Below are positions 45,175-54,033 of a stretch of 64,000 nucleotides of DNA, piece by piece. The stretch spans positions 1,612,001 to 1,676,000 of the forward strand of contig OY968767.1 in the NCBI GenBank assembly GCA_963695375.1, in the 5' to 3' direction. How positions within the stretch are numbered: the first letter of the stretch is position 1; each line of letters opens with the position of its first letter. The notes beneath the pieces were generated by a model. It saw nothing but the letters and a program-made list of their open reading frames with translations. It was not told where the DNA came from and ran no database searches. Both the position numbers and the translations under genes were made by a program. The stretch comes from JACCVL01 sp963695375. Its GTDB lineage: Bacteria; Actinomycetota; Actinomycetes; Propionibacteriales; Nocardioidaceae.

Positions 45175-45195
45175 CCGTCGAGGCTAATGGGCTCC

Positions 45196-45250
45196 GTTTG
45201 ACATTGTCGAACGCGGCGCATTGACCTAGGTCACACCGGCTTCCTAGCGT
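45196..45250 (+). promoter_or_regulatory. glpF promoter with two palindromic operator candidates
   Basis: GTTTGACattGTCGAAC (45196-45212, 6 of 7 bases symmetric) and TGACCTAGGTCA (45222-45233, perfect) precede and overlap the -35 TTGACC (45221-45226). The -10 TAGCGT is at 45245-45250, 18 bp downstream. A repressor here could block both glpF and the divergent IclR gene. Confidence 0.6.
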
Positions 45251-45285
45251 CACGTCCGTGACCGTCACGTGATCGAGGAGGCCCC

Positions 45286-46107
45286 GTGAAGAAGAACGTG
45301 CTGGTCGGAGAACTCGCCGCCGAGTACTTCGGCACCATGATCCTGATCCTGTTCGGGGTCGGCGTCGTCGCCCAAGTCGTCACCAGCGAGGGTGCTCTGG
45401 GCGACCACGACTCGATCGCATGGGGCTGGGGGCTCGGCGTCACCATGGGGGTCTACGTCGCCGCCCGGCTCAGCGGCGGCCACATCAACCCCGCCGTGAC
45501 CATCGCCCTCGCCGCCTTCATGGACTTCCCCTGGAAGAAGGTGGGGCCGTACATCGTCGCGCAGTTCCTGGGGGCCTTCACCGCCGCCATCATCGTGCGG
45601 TTCACCTACGGCGACCTGCTCAAGGCGTTCGACCCCGAGCTGGGGATCAAGTCGCAGGGTGTGTTCTCCACGTTGCCCGGCAACGGGGTCATGGGCACGC
45701 CGGTGACGATCCCGACCGCCTTCTTCGACCAGATCGTCGGCACCGCGATCCTCGTGTTCGTCGTGCTGGCGGTCACCCACGCCGCCAACAACCCGCCGCT
45801 GGCCAACGTCGGACCCGTCGTGATCGGGTTCCTGGTGGTCGCCATCGGGATGGCCTGGGGCGCGAACGCCGGCTACGCGATCAACCCCGCTCGCGACTTC
45901 GGGCCGCGGGTCGCGCAGTGGATCACCGGCTACGGCGACGCGATGCGAGATCAGAACGGAGACCTGTACTTCTGGCTACCCATCGTCGCGCCCATCATCG
46001 GCGGCCTGCTCGGTGGCGCCCTGTGGAAGTTCCTGGTCCAGCCCTACCTGCCCAGCGAGGACGAGGTCGGCGAGCCGACCGTGTCCGAGCCCCGAGCCGA
46101 GCGCTGA
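45286..46107 (+). CDS. glpF: Glycerol facilitator (MIP/aquaporin family)
   Basis: The 273-residue channel has six membrane helices and both NPA boxes: GGHINPAVTIAL (about 65) and YAINPARDFGPR (about 198). An Asp after the second NPA box (NPARD) is typical of glycerol-conducting aquaglyceroporins. It starts with GTG after GAGGAGG. It is the first gene of glpF-glpK-glpD, controlled by the divergent IclR protein. Confidence 0.95.
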   Translation: MKKNVLVGELAAEYFGTMILILFGVGVVAQVVTSEGALGDHDSIAWGWGLGVTMGVYVAARLSGGHINPAVTIALAAFMDFPWKKVGPYIVAQFLGAFTAAIIVRFTYGDLLKAFDPELGIKSQGVFSTLPGNGVMGTPVTIPTAFFDQIVGTAILVFVVLAVTHAANNPPLANVGPVVIGFLVVAIGMAWGANAGYAINPARDFGPRVAQWITGYGDAMRDQNGDLYFWLPIVAPIIGGLLGGALWKFLVQPYLPSEDEVGEPTVSEPRAER

Positions 46108-46166
46108 CCCGGCCCGCCTGACCGTCCGTCCCCGGACCAACCGCCCCCGCGCAAAGGAGCACCTCC

Positions 46167-47684
46167 ATGGCTGACTACGTCGGCGCCATCGACCAGGGCA
46201 CCACCAGCACGCGCTTCATGATCTTCGACCACAGCGGCAACGAGGTCGCCCGCCACCAGCTCGAGCACGAGCAGATCCTGCCGCAGTCGGGCTGGGTCGA
46301 GCACGACCCGATCGAGATCTGGGAGCGCACGTCGTCGGTGGTCAAGACCGCGCTCAACAAGGCCAAGCTGAGCCACTCCGACCTGGCCGCGGTCGGGATC
46401 ACCAACCAGCGCGAGACCGCGGTCGTGTGGGACAAGACCACCGGTCGCGCCTACTACAACGCCATCGTGTGGCAGGACACCCGCACCGACCGGATCGCCT
46501 CCAAGCTCGAGCGGGACGGCCACGGGGACACGATCCGTCGTAAGGCAGGCCTGCCCCCCGCGACCTACTTCTCCGGCGGCAAGATCCAGTGGATCCTCGA
46601 GAACGTCGACGGGGTCCGCGAGGCCGCCGAGAAGGGGGATGCGGTCTTCGGCAACACCGACTCGTGGGTGATCTGGAATCTCACCGGTGGCACCGACGGC
46701 GGGTTGCACGTCACGGACATGACCAACGCGAGCCGCACCATGCTGATGGACCTGGAGACGCTCGAGTGGGACGACGAGCTGCTCGCCATGTTCGATATCC
46801 CGCGGTCGATGCTGCCGACGATCGTGCCGAGCTCGACGGCCGACGGCTTCGGCATGACGGCGAAGGGCGGTCCCTTCGGCGGCGAGGTGCCGATCACCGG
46901 GGTGCTGGGCGACCAGCAGGCGGCGACCGTCGGACAGGTCTGCTTCTCTCCCGGCGAGGCGAAGAACACCTACGGGACCGGCAACTTCATGCTCCTCAAC
47001 ACCGGCACCGAGCTGGTCCGGTCGGAGGCCGGCCTCCTGACGACGGTCTGCTACAAGTTCGGCGACGAGGACGTTGTCTATGCGCTCGAAGGCTCGATCG
47101 CGGTGACCGGGTCGGCGGTGCAGTGGCTGCGCGACCAGCTGGGCATCATCAGCGGTGCGTCCCAGAGCGAGTCGCTCGCCCGGCAGGTCGAGGACAACGG
47201 CGGTGTCTACTTCGTCCCTGCCTTCTCCGGGCTCTTCGCGCCGTACTGGCGCAGCGACGCTCGTGGCGCCATCGTCGGCTTGTCCCGGTTCAACACCAAC
47301 GCCCACCTGGCCCGGGCGACCCTCGAGGCCATCTGCTACCAGAGCCGGGACGTCGCGGAGGCGATGGAGAAGGACTCCGGCGTGCACCTCGAGGTGCTCA
47401 AGGTCGACGGCGGGGTGACCGCCAACGACCTGTGCATGCAGATCCAGGCCGACGTGCTGGGCGTCCCGGTGAGCCGGCCGGTCGTGGCCGAGACCACCGC
47501 CCTGGGTGCGGCCTACGCTGCCGGGCTCGCGGTCGGGTTCTGGAGCAACACCGACGAGATGCGCGAGAACTGGAACGAGTCGAAGCGGTGGGACCCCGAG
47601 TGGAGCGACGAGCAGCGCGAGGAGGGCTACACCGGGTGGAAGAAAGCCGTCGAGCGGACGTTGGACTGGGTGGACGTGGACTGA
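46167..47684 (+). CDS. glpK: Glycerol kinase (second copy)
   Basis: The 505-residue FGGY kinase has AIDQGTTSTRFMIFDHSG, the ATP-site YGTGNFMLLNTG and VDGGVTANDLCMQIQADVLG. The ATG has AAAGGAG 9 nt upstream. It sits between glpF and glpD and is presumably the main glycerol kinase of this operon. It differs from the minus-strand copy in the C-terminal third. Confidence 0.96.
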   Translation: MADYVGAIDQGTTSTRFMIFDHSGNEVARHQLEHEQILPQSGWVEHDPIEIWERTSSVVKTALNKAKLSHSDLAAVGITNQRETAVVWDKTTGRAYYNAIVWQDTRTDRIASKLERDGHGDTIRRKAGLPPATYFSGGKIQWILENVDGVREAAEKGDAVFGNTDSWVIWNLTGGTDGGLHVTDMTNASRTMLMDLETLEWDDELLAMFDIPRSMLPTIVPSSTADGFGMTAKGGPFGGEVPITGVLGDQQAATVGQVCFSPGEAKNTYGTGNFMLLNTGTELVRSEAGLLTTVCYKFGDEDVVYALEGSIAVTGSAVQWLRDQLGIISGASQSESLARQVEDNGGVYFVPAFSGLFAPYWRSDARGAIVGLSRFNTNAHLARATLEAICYQSRDVAEAMEKDSGVHLEVLKVDGGVTANDLCMQIQADVLGVPVSRPVVAETTALGAAYAAGLAVGFWSNTDEMRENWNESKRWDPEWSDEQREEGYTGWKKAVERTLDWVDVD

Positions 47685-47733
47685 GCTGAGTCCACCCGAC
47701 CTCGCGTCCCACTGCTGACCCGGAGGAACCTGT

Positions 47734-49455
47734 ATGCAACCAGTGCCGCTGTCACCCGAGCAACGCCAGCAGGCGCTGGACGACATGGCCGCCGACGAGC
47801 TGGACGTGTTGGTGATCGGGGGCGGCGTCGTGGGCGCGGGGGCGGCGCTGGACGCCGTCACCCGCGGCCTGCGGGTGGGGCTGGTGGAGGCCCGCGACTT
47901 CGCCTCCGGCACCTCCAGCCGGTCGAGCAAGCTGATCCACGGCGGGCTGCGCTATCTGGAGATGCTGGACTTCGGCCTGGTCGCCGAGGCGCTCCGCGAG
48001 CGTGCCCTCCTGATCCAGCGGCTGGCTCCGCACCTGGTCCGGCCGGTGCCGTTCCTCTACCCGCTCAAGGGACGCGGGTGGGAGCGCCTGTATGCCGGCT
48101 CCGGCGTGCTGCTCTACGACGTGTTGGCCATGCTGTCCGGACACGGAGCCGGAGTGCCGCGGCATCGGCACCTCACCCGGCGCGGCGCCCGCCGGATCGT
48201 GCCGTCGCTGCGCAAGGACGCGCTGATCGGCGCACTCCAGTACTACGACGCGCAGGTCGACGACGCCCGGCACACGATGTTCCTGTCCCGTACGGCTGCC
48301 TCCTACGGCGCCTCGGTGGCCTCCCGGGCCCGGATCGTCTCGCTGCTGCGGGAGGGCGAACGGGTCACCGGGGCGCAGGTGCACGACCTGGAGAGCGACC
48401 GGGAGTTCCCGGTCCGGGCGCGGCAGGTGGTCAACGCCACCGGTGTCTGGACCGACGAGACCCAGGGCCTGGCGGGGGAGCGTGGCCAGTTCAAGGTCAG
48501 GGCCAGCAAGGGGATCCACCTGGTGGTGCCGCGGGACCGGATCCGGTCCGAGACCGGCCTGATCCTTCGCACCGAGAAGTCGGTGCTGTTCGTGATCCCG
48601 TGGGGCCGGCACTGGATCATCGGCACCACCGACACCGACTGGGAGCTGGACAAGGCGCATCCTGCCGCCAGCGCCAACGACATCGACTACCTGCTGCAGC
48701 ACGTGAACGCCGTGCTCGAGACCCCGCTGTCGCACGCCGACGTCGAGGGGGTCTATGCCGGCCTGCGCCCGTTGCTGCACGGCGAGTCGGACGCCACCTC
48801 GAAGCTCTCCCGCGAGCATGCGGTGGCGCATCCGGTGCCGGGGCTCGTGGTCGTCGCCGGCGGCAAGTACACGACCTACCGGGTGATGGCCAAGGACGCG
48901 GTCGACGAGGCCGCGCACGGGATGGTCGCCGACCTGAACCGGCAGGTGCCCGAGTCCGTCACGGACCACGTGCCGCTGCTGGGCGCCGAGGGCTGGGAGG
49001 CGCTGTGGAACCAGCGCACCATCTTGTCCCGTCGGGCCGGCCTGCACCTGGTCCGCGTCGAGCACCTGCTCCGGCGCTACGGATCGCTGGTGCACGAGTT
49101 GCTGACACTCATCGACGAGGATCCGTCGCTGGGACAACCGCTGCCCGGCGCGGACGACTACCTGCGGGCAGAGATCGTCTATGCCGCCTCGCACGAGGGC
49201 GCCCGGCACCTGGACGACGTCCTCACCCGGCGTACCAGGATCTCGATCGAGACCTTCGACCGCGGCCTCGGCTGCTGCGAGGAGGCCGCCCGGCTGATGG
49301 GTCGCGTGCTCGGCTGGAGCCAAGGACAGATCGACCGTGAGGTGGAGCACTACCGACAGCGGGTCGCCGCCGAGCGAGAGAGCCAGCAGATGCCGGACGA
49401 CGCGACGGCGGACGCGGCCCGGATGGGTGCCGCCGACGTGGTCCCGCTGACCTGA
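47734..49455 (+). CDS. glpD: Glycerol-3-phosphate dehydrogenase (FAD-dependent)
   Basis: The 573-residue flavoprotein oxidises glycerol 3-phosphate to dihydroxyacetone phosphate and passes electrons to the quinone pool. The FAD site VLVIGGGVVGAGAALDAVTRG (given in part), SSRSSKLIHGGLRYLE and VVAGGKYTTYRVMAKDAVDE are diagnostic. A C-terminal domain of about 130 residues follows, as in bacterial GlpD. The ATG has GGAGG 8 nt upstream. It completes glpF-glpK-glpD. Confidence 0.96.
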   Translation: MQPVPLSPEQRQQALDDMAADELDVLVIGGGVVGAGAALDAVTRGLRVGLVEARDFASGTSSRSSKLIHGGLRYLEMLDFGLVAEALRERALLIQRLAPHLVRPVPFLYPLKGRGWERLYAGSGVLLYDVLAMLSGHGAGVPRHRHLTRRGARRIVPSLRKDALIGALQYYDAQVDDARHTMFLSRTAASYGASVASRARIVSLLREGERVTGAQVHDLESDREFPVRARQVVNATGVWTDETQGLAGERGQFKVRASKGIHLVVPRDRIRSETGLILRTEKSVLFVIPWGRHWIIGTTDTDWELDKAHPAASANDIDYLLQHVNAVLETPLSHADVEGVYAGLRPLLHGESDATSKLSREHAVAHPVPGLVVVAGGKYTTYRVMAKDAVDEAAHGMVADLNRQVPESVTDHVPLLGAEGWEALWNQRTILSRRAGLHLVRVEHLLRRYGSLVHELLTLIDEDPSLGQPLPGADDYLRAEIVYAASHEGARHLDDVLTRRTRISIETFDRGLGCCEEAARLMGRVLGWSQGQIDREVEHYRQRVAAERESQQMPDDATADAARMGAADVVPLT

Positions 49456-49512
49456 CCCGGCGCGGCCGCCCGTCCGGTCGTGGCAGGGTGAGACCGGCGA
49501 GGAGGCGGGTCG

Positions 49513-50130
49513 ATGGGCTGGTGGCACGACCGGGTTGTGCCGCGCATGGTCGAGGTCTGCCTCGGCACCGAGCAGGTCGCGGAACTGCGGGACCGGGCGG
49601 TCGCCGGGCTGGCCGGTGACGTCGTCGAGATCGGATTCGGTTCGGGGCTCAACGTGCGGCACTATCCACGCGACGTCCGCAGCGTCGCCGCGGTCGAACC
49701 GTCGGATCTGGCGTGGGAGCTGGCCCGGCCGCGGATCGGGGCGGCGGCGGTGCCGGTACGCCGGGCCGGCCTCGACGGCGAGCGCCTCGACCTGTCGGAC
49801 GGCTCCGTCGACGCGGCGCTGTCCACCTTCACGATGTGCACGATTCCCGACCTGGATCGGGCCTTGAGCGAGCTGGCCCGGGTGCTCCGCCCGGACGGCC
49901 GGCTGCACTTCCTCGAGCACGGCCGGGCCGACGACAGCCGGGTGGCGCGCTGGCAGGACCGGATCCAGCCGGTGTGGGGTCCGATCGCCGGAGGCTGCCA
50001 TGTGGACCGGCCGATCGCGGCGTCCCTCGCTCGCAGCCCGCTGGAGGTGCTGTCCATCGACACCTTCTACGACGAGGGGCCCAAGGCGTTCGGCTTCCTC
50101 TCGCTGGGCGTCGCTCGGTCGAGACCGTGA
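49513..50130 (+). CDS. Class I SAM-dependent methyltransferase
   Basis: The 205-residue protein has the SAM-binding VVEIGFGSGLNVRHYP (motif I) and SVAAVEPSDLAWELA, then VDAALSTFTMCTIPDLDRAL. The sequence from LRPDGRLHFLEHG to the end is like the small ubiquinone/menaquinone-type or phospholipid methyltransferases. The substrate is unknown. The stop overlaps the next MFS gene by 4 bp. Confidence 0.88.
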   Translation: MGWWHDRVVPRMVEVCLGTEQVAELRDRAVAGLAGDVVEIGFGSGLNVRHYPRDVRSVAAVEPSDLAWELARPRIGAAAVPVRRAGLDGERLDLSDGSVDAALSTFTMCTIPDLDRALSELARVLRPDGRLHFLEHGRADDSRVARWQDRIQPVWGPIAGGCHVDRPIAASLARSPLEVLSIDTFYDEGPKAFGFLSLGVARSRP

Positions 50131-51416
50131 CCAGCCCGTCTCAGGCGCCCGCGCCGGCCGTCCTCGACCCGAGTTGGACCCAAGAGTCCCTGCAGCGCCG
50201 GGTGCTGGTCGTGATCGTGACCGCGCAGGTCTTCGGCGGCGCCGGACTGGCCGCCGGCGTCACCGTTGGGGCGCTGCTGGCGCAGGACATGATGGGCACG
50301 ACCGGGCTGGCGGGGCTGCCGGTAGCGCTGTTCACGGTCGGATCGGCCGCAGCCGCGTTGTTCGTCGGGCGGGTGTCCGCCCGGCACGGGCGACGACGAG
50401 GGCTCGGGCTCGGCTACGCCGCCGGCGCCCTCGGTGGTGCCGGGGTGGCGCTGGCCGCCGCGCTGGACAGCGTCCCGCTGCTGCTGCTGGCGCTGACCGT
50501 GTACGGCTCCGGCACCGCGACCAGCCTGCAGGCCCGGCATGCCGGCACCGACCTGGCCGATCCCGCCTTCCGCGGCCGGGCGATCAGCCTCGTGCTGGTC
50601 GCCACCACGCTCGGGGCGGTCGGCGGGCCCAACCTCACCACCGTCACGGGCGACCTGGCGGCGACCGCGGGGATGCCCCGGCTGGCCGGGCCGTTCGTCC
50701 TGGCCGCGCTGGCGTACGGGCTGGCCGGACTGGTGCTCGCGACGCTGCTGCGGCCGGACCCGCTGCTGGCCGCGTCAGTCTTCGCCGCTCGGGCCGGCCT
50801 GACCGGGGGGCAGGCGCCCGGTGCAGGCGGACCGACCGGCGCGGGCGTTCCCCGCGGAGCCAGCGACCGACGGACGGTCGTGGTCGCGGTGACCGCACTG
50901 GTGCTCACCCAGCTGACGATGGTCGCCCTGATGACCATGACGCCGATCCACCTGACCGAGCACGACCACACCCTCACCGGCGTCGGGCTGGTCATCTCGG
51001 TGCACGTGGCGTGCATGTTCCTGCCGTCACCGGTGACCGGCTGGCTCACCGACACCTACGGCCGCCGCCCGGTGCTCGCCGCGGGCGGCCTCACCCTGGT
51101 CGCCGCCGGGCTGACCGCCGCGCTGGCCGATCCCGGGTCGCTGCTGGCGCTGTCCGTCGCCTTGGGTCTGCTCGGCCTGGGCTGGAACTTCGGGCTGATC
51201 GCCGGGACGGCGCTGATCGCCGACGCCACCACACTGGCCGACCGGGCCCGGACCCAGGGCGCCGCGGATCTCGCCATCGCGCTGTCGGGAGCCGCCGCGG
51301 GGCTCGCCAGCGGCGGGATCGTCGCCGGCGGCAGCTACGGACTGCTGTCGCTGGTCGGTGGGATCACCGGGCTGCTGGTGCTGCCGGCGCTGCTCGCCGC
51401 GCCGCGCCGCCCGTAG
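50127..51416 (+). CDS. MFS transporter
   Basis: The 429-residue protein has about 12 membrane helices and the inter-helix loop FVGRVSARHGRRRGLGLGYA. A mirrored loop GWLTDTYGRRPVLAAGG follows in the second half. The GTG start overlaps the methyltransferase stop (GTGA), so the two are coupled. Substrate and direction are unknown; the family suggests drug or small-molecule efflux. Confidence 0.88.
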   Translation: MTSPSQAPAPAVLDPSWTQESLQRRVLVVIVTAQVFGGAGLAAGVTVGALLAQDMMGTTGLAGLPVALFTVGSAAAALFVGRVSARHGRRRGLGLGYAAGALGGAGVALAAALDSVPLLLLALTVYGSGTATSLQARHAGTDLADPAFRGRAISLVLVATTLGAVGGPNLTTVTGDLAATAGMPRLAGPFVLAALAYGLAGLVLATLLRPDPLLAASVFAARAGLTGGQAPGAGGPTGAGVPRGASDRRTVVVAVTALVLTQLTMVALMTMTPIHLTEHDHTLTGVGLVISVHVACMFLPSPVTGWLTDTYGRRPVLAAGGLTLVAAGLTAALADPGSLLALSVALGLLGLGWNFGLIAGTALIADATTLADRARTQGAADLAIALSGAAAGLASGGIVAGGSYGLLSLVGGITGLLVLPALLAAPRRP

Positions 51417-51494
51417 CGTCATCCGTACTGAGGGATATCGGCGGCGCGTCGTATGACGTCCCGCTAGGTGGTCGCCGCGCAGGACCGGACGACG

Positions 51495-51571
51495 TGGGGT
51501 GAGTGACGGGACTTGAACCCGCGACCCCCTGGACCACAACCAGGTGCTCTACCGGCTGAGCTACACCCACC
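51495..51571 (-). tRNA. tRNA-His (anticodon GUG)
   Basis: On the minus strand: acceptor GTGGGTG pairs with CACTCAC, with the extra G at position -1 facing discriminator C, the histidine hallmark. Anticodon stem CCTGG/CCAGG has loop TTGTGGT (anticodon GTG), and the T arm contains GGTTCAAGTCC. CCA is encoded. Confidence 0.95.
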
Positions 51572-51624
51572 ACGACGCTGCCGGCCGGTGGCCGACGCGC
51601 CCGCAGAGTGTAGCGGTCGGCGGG

Positions 51625-52254
51625 TCAGGCTTCGGCGCGCGCCTCGGGGGTGGCGGAGAGCGCGCCGCCGTGCTCGGCGGCAATGCCCTTGGCCGTGTCG
51701 GAGTCCGGGCCCGGCGGTGGGACGAAGACGGTGGCCCGGTAGTACCGGAGCTCCTCGATGCTCTCCCGGATGTCGGCGAGCGCCCGGTGTCCGCCCTGCT
51801 TCCGGGGGGCGGCGAAGTACGCGCGCGGGTACCACCGCCGGGCGAGCTCCTTGATCGACGACACGTCGATCATCCGGTAGTGCAGCCAGCCCTCGAGCTC
51901 GGGCAGGTCGCGGGCGAGGAACATCCGGTCGGTCGCGATCGTGTTGCCGGCGAGCGGCGCCCTGCCCGCCTCCGGCACGTGCTCGCGGATGTAGTCCAGG
52001 ACCCGCTGCTGGGCTTCCTCGAGAGTGATGCCCGCGGCGAGTGCGTCCAGCAGGCCCGACGAGGTGTGCATCTCCCGCACCACGTCCGGCATGCCGGCGA
52101 CGGCGGCGTCGGGCGGCTTGATGACCACGTCGACACCGTCGCCGAGCACGTTCAGCTCGAAGTCGGTCACCAGCGCCGCGACCTCGACCAGGGCGTCGGT
52201 GCGCAGGTCGAGGCCCGTCATCTCGCAGTCGATCCACACCACCTTGTCGTTCAC
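51625..52254 (-). CDS. orn: Oligoribonuclease
   Basis: The 209-residue DEDDh exonuclease degrades 2-5 nt RNA and pGpG from c-di-GMP turnover. Motifs: WIDCEMTGLDL (Asp9, Glu11), GNTIATDRMFLARDLP, HRALADIRESIEEL. The GTG at 52254 gives the usual V/M-N-D-K-V-V-W-I-D start, and TAGGGT on the minus strand (52267-52262) is 7 nt upstream, indicating leaderless expression. An upstream GTG at 52263 is less likely. Confidence 0.95.
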   Translation of the reverse strand: MNDKVVWIDCEMTGLDLRTDALVEVAALVTDFELNVLGDGVDVVIKPPDAAVAGMPDVVREMHTSSGLLDALAAGITLEEAQQRVLDYIREHVPEAGRAPLAGNTIATDRMFLARDLPELEGWLHYRMIDVSSIKELARRWYPRAYFAAPRKQGGHRALADIRESIEELRYYRATVFVPPPGPDSDTAKGIAAEHGGALSATPEARAEA

Positions 52255-52408
52255 GCCAGGCACCCTACGGCCTCAGCCGTCCTCGTCGAGGCGCGTGCGC
52301 CGCAGCAGCCCGCTGGCCGGCGACGTGTTCGGGTCATCGGGTCACCACGGCCGGATCCTAGGCGTAGCGTGCGACGAACGACGTGAACCGCGCAGGCTGG
52401 ACGACGCG

Positions 52409-52768
52409 ATGGGTGACCGAGGGAGGCGTGTCGTCGGTGGGGGAGGACGGCATCGGCCGACGCAGGTGAGGGCGAGCACCGTCGTGGTGCTGGTCGCCTC
52501 TGGCGCGGCGGCGCCCGCGGGCGACATGGGCGGTGCGGACCTGGCCTGGCTGGTCCTGCTGATCGCCGCCATCGTGGCTGGGCTCGGGCTGGCCGCGTTC
52601 CGGCGGTACCGGAGCCGGTACGTGCCCGCTCGGGCCGAGGCGGTGCTCCGGCCACCACCGCCACCGGTGGTCACCATCGAGGGAGGCGAGTTGCCGCCGC
52701 GCTGGACCATCGGGCTGGCGTCCCGCTCCGGTCATTCGGAGTCCTCGATCGAAGACGCCGAGCAATGA
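52409..52768 (+). CDS. Small single-helix membrane protein, unknown
   Basis: The 119-residue protein has a basic N-terminal segment (GDRGRRVVGGGGRHRP), a hydrophobic stretch about 30-65 with LAWLVLLIAAIVAGLGLAAF as the membrane helix, then a proline-rich linker and an acidic tail. No family is recognised. The start is chosen as the last ATG before the helix; a later start is possible. Its stop overlaps the following unknown gene by 4 bp (ATGA), so they are coupled. Confidence 0.6.
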   Translation: MGDRGRRVVGGGGRHRPTQVRASTVVVLVASGAAAPAGDMGGADLAWLVLLIAAIVAGLGLAAFRRYRSRYVPARAEAVLRPPPPPVVTIEGGELPPRWTIGLASRSGHSESSIEDAEQ

Positions 52769-53355
52769 CCCCGCCCGCCACTCGCAACGGCTCGCTGGCA
52801 GCTCGCTCGTTCTTCCTCGGCGGCGAGTCCAGCGACGTCCAGCTGCTGGACCGGTCACTGCGGGAGCGCGCGGTGCTGAGCGGCGTCGGCCACGGGCTCG
52901 AGCTCCTGGACGCGAGCACGAGGTCGCTGCTGGATCGTGAGCTGGCGGCGGTGATCGCCCGACTGCTCGACGTCGATCTGGGCGAGGTGTTGATGGCGGG
53001 GTGGCGCACACACCGGGCGCTGCGCGAAGCAGCTCGGCGCAGCGTCGTCACCGCGCCCACCGGGGAGGAGCTGATCGAGCTGGCCCGGCACACCGTCACC
53101 TCGGCCTCCGCGCCGCAGGTGGACCTGGTGCTGAACGGCGCCACCATGACCACCGTCGAGGTGACGGTCTCGATCAGCGTGCAGGTGGACGCGCTGGTGG
53201 CGGTGGTGCGCGCCGGCAGGCTCGAGGGCCTGCGCAGCGGGTTCTGCCTGGCCTGCCTCCAGGTCGAGGTGGAGGGTCAGCCGGTCATCGACCGGGAGCG
53301 GACCTTCGAGGCGACCCTGCACGTGCGGCTCGGGTCAGGTGTCGATCTGACGTGA
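52765..53355 (+). CDS. Unknown protein coupled to the upstream membrane protein
   Basis: The 196-residue soluble protein begins MTPPATRNGSLAARSFFLGG. A helical first half (LLDRELAAVIARLLDVDLGE, then AGWRTHRALREAARRSV) leads to an antiparallel beta region (TTVEVTVSISVQVDALVAVV, LACLQVEVEGQPVIDRERTF). There is no signal peptide, no membrane helix and no motif I recognise. Translational coupling to the membrane protein suggests joint function. Confidence 0.7.
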   Translation: MTPPATRNGSLAARSFFLGGESSDVQLLDRSLRERAVLSGVGHGLELLDASTRSLLDRELAAVIARLLDVDLGEVLMAGWRTHRALREAARRSVVTAPTGEELIELARHTVTSASAPQVDLVLNGATMTTVEVTVSISVQVDALVAVVRAGRLEGLRSGFCLACLQVEVEGQPVIDRERTFEATLHVRLGSGVDLT

Positions 53356-53423
53356 CTGCGGGCGCGGCGCGGACCGGTATCTTCCCGTGCCTGCTTGCAG
53401 GTCGACAGAGACGAGGAGACACC

Positions 53424-53852
53424 GTGGCGCACCCCGGGATCGCGCGGCTGTGGAAGCCGGTCATCAACGTGACCGACCTCGACGAGGGCGAGCGGTTCTG
53501 GTCGGCGGTGTCCGGGCTGACGCCTCGGGGCAGGCACGGGCAGACCGCGGAGTTCTCGGTTCTGGCCGCGGGACCTGCCGGGGATGCCGACGGTGAGGCC
53601 GGCTCCGCTGCCTGGATTCTGCTCCAGCGGGTGCCCGCGGGGCAGGTGAGCGTGCACGCCGGGACCCACCTCGACTTCCGGGTCGACGACGTCGCCGGAG
53701 CCGCTCGTGAGGTCGAGGAGATCGGTGGTGTGCTGCTGAAGCCGGCCGCCCTGTACCCGGACGACGACCACCCGATGCTGGAGTGGGCGGTGCTGCAGGA
53801 CCCGTTCGGGAACGAGTTCTGCCTGGTCCGGTGGCCGCTGGACGGGCGCTGA
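53424..53852 (+). CDS. VOC family (glyoxalase/bleomycin-resistance fold) protein
   Basis: The 142-residue protein has a single vicinal-oxygen-chelate module: LWKPVINVTDLDEGERFW at the start, THLDFRVDDVAGAAREVEEI in the middle and LQDPFGNEFCLVRWP at the end, with ligand positions His and Glu. Members include glyoxalases and dioxygenases but many are unassigned. The GTG has GAGGAG 7 nt upstream. Confidence 0.85.
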   Translation: MAHPGIARLWKPVINVTDLDEGERFWSAVSGLTPRGRHGQTAEFSVLAAGPAGDADGEAGSAAWILLQRVPAGQVSVHAGTHLDFRVDDVAGAAREVEEIGGVLLKPAALYPDDDHPMLEWAVLQDPFGNEFCLVRWPLDGR

Positions 53853-53859
53853 GCCGCGG

Positions 53860-53933
53860 TGCGCCCGGCAGGATTCGAACCTGCGACCGGTGGATTAGAA
53901 GTCCACTGCTCTGTCCAGCTGAGCTACGAGCGC
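53860..53933 (-). tRNA. tRNA-Arg (anticodon UCU)
   Basis: On the minus strand: acceptor GCGCTCG/CGGGCGC (one T-G pair), anticodon stem GTGGA/TCCAC with loop CTTCTAA (anticodon TCT), T arm with GGTTCGAATCC and discriminator A. No CCA is encoded. It decodes AGA, a rare arginine codon at this GC content. Confidence 0.94.
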
Positions 53934-54033
53934 CACTGTGAACGCGGGCGCCGAAACGCAGGCCGGCGCCGCCCGTCCACACCGCAGGGTATCGACGGGG
54001 AGCAGGACCGGCCCGCGCCCGTAATCTTGCGGC

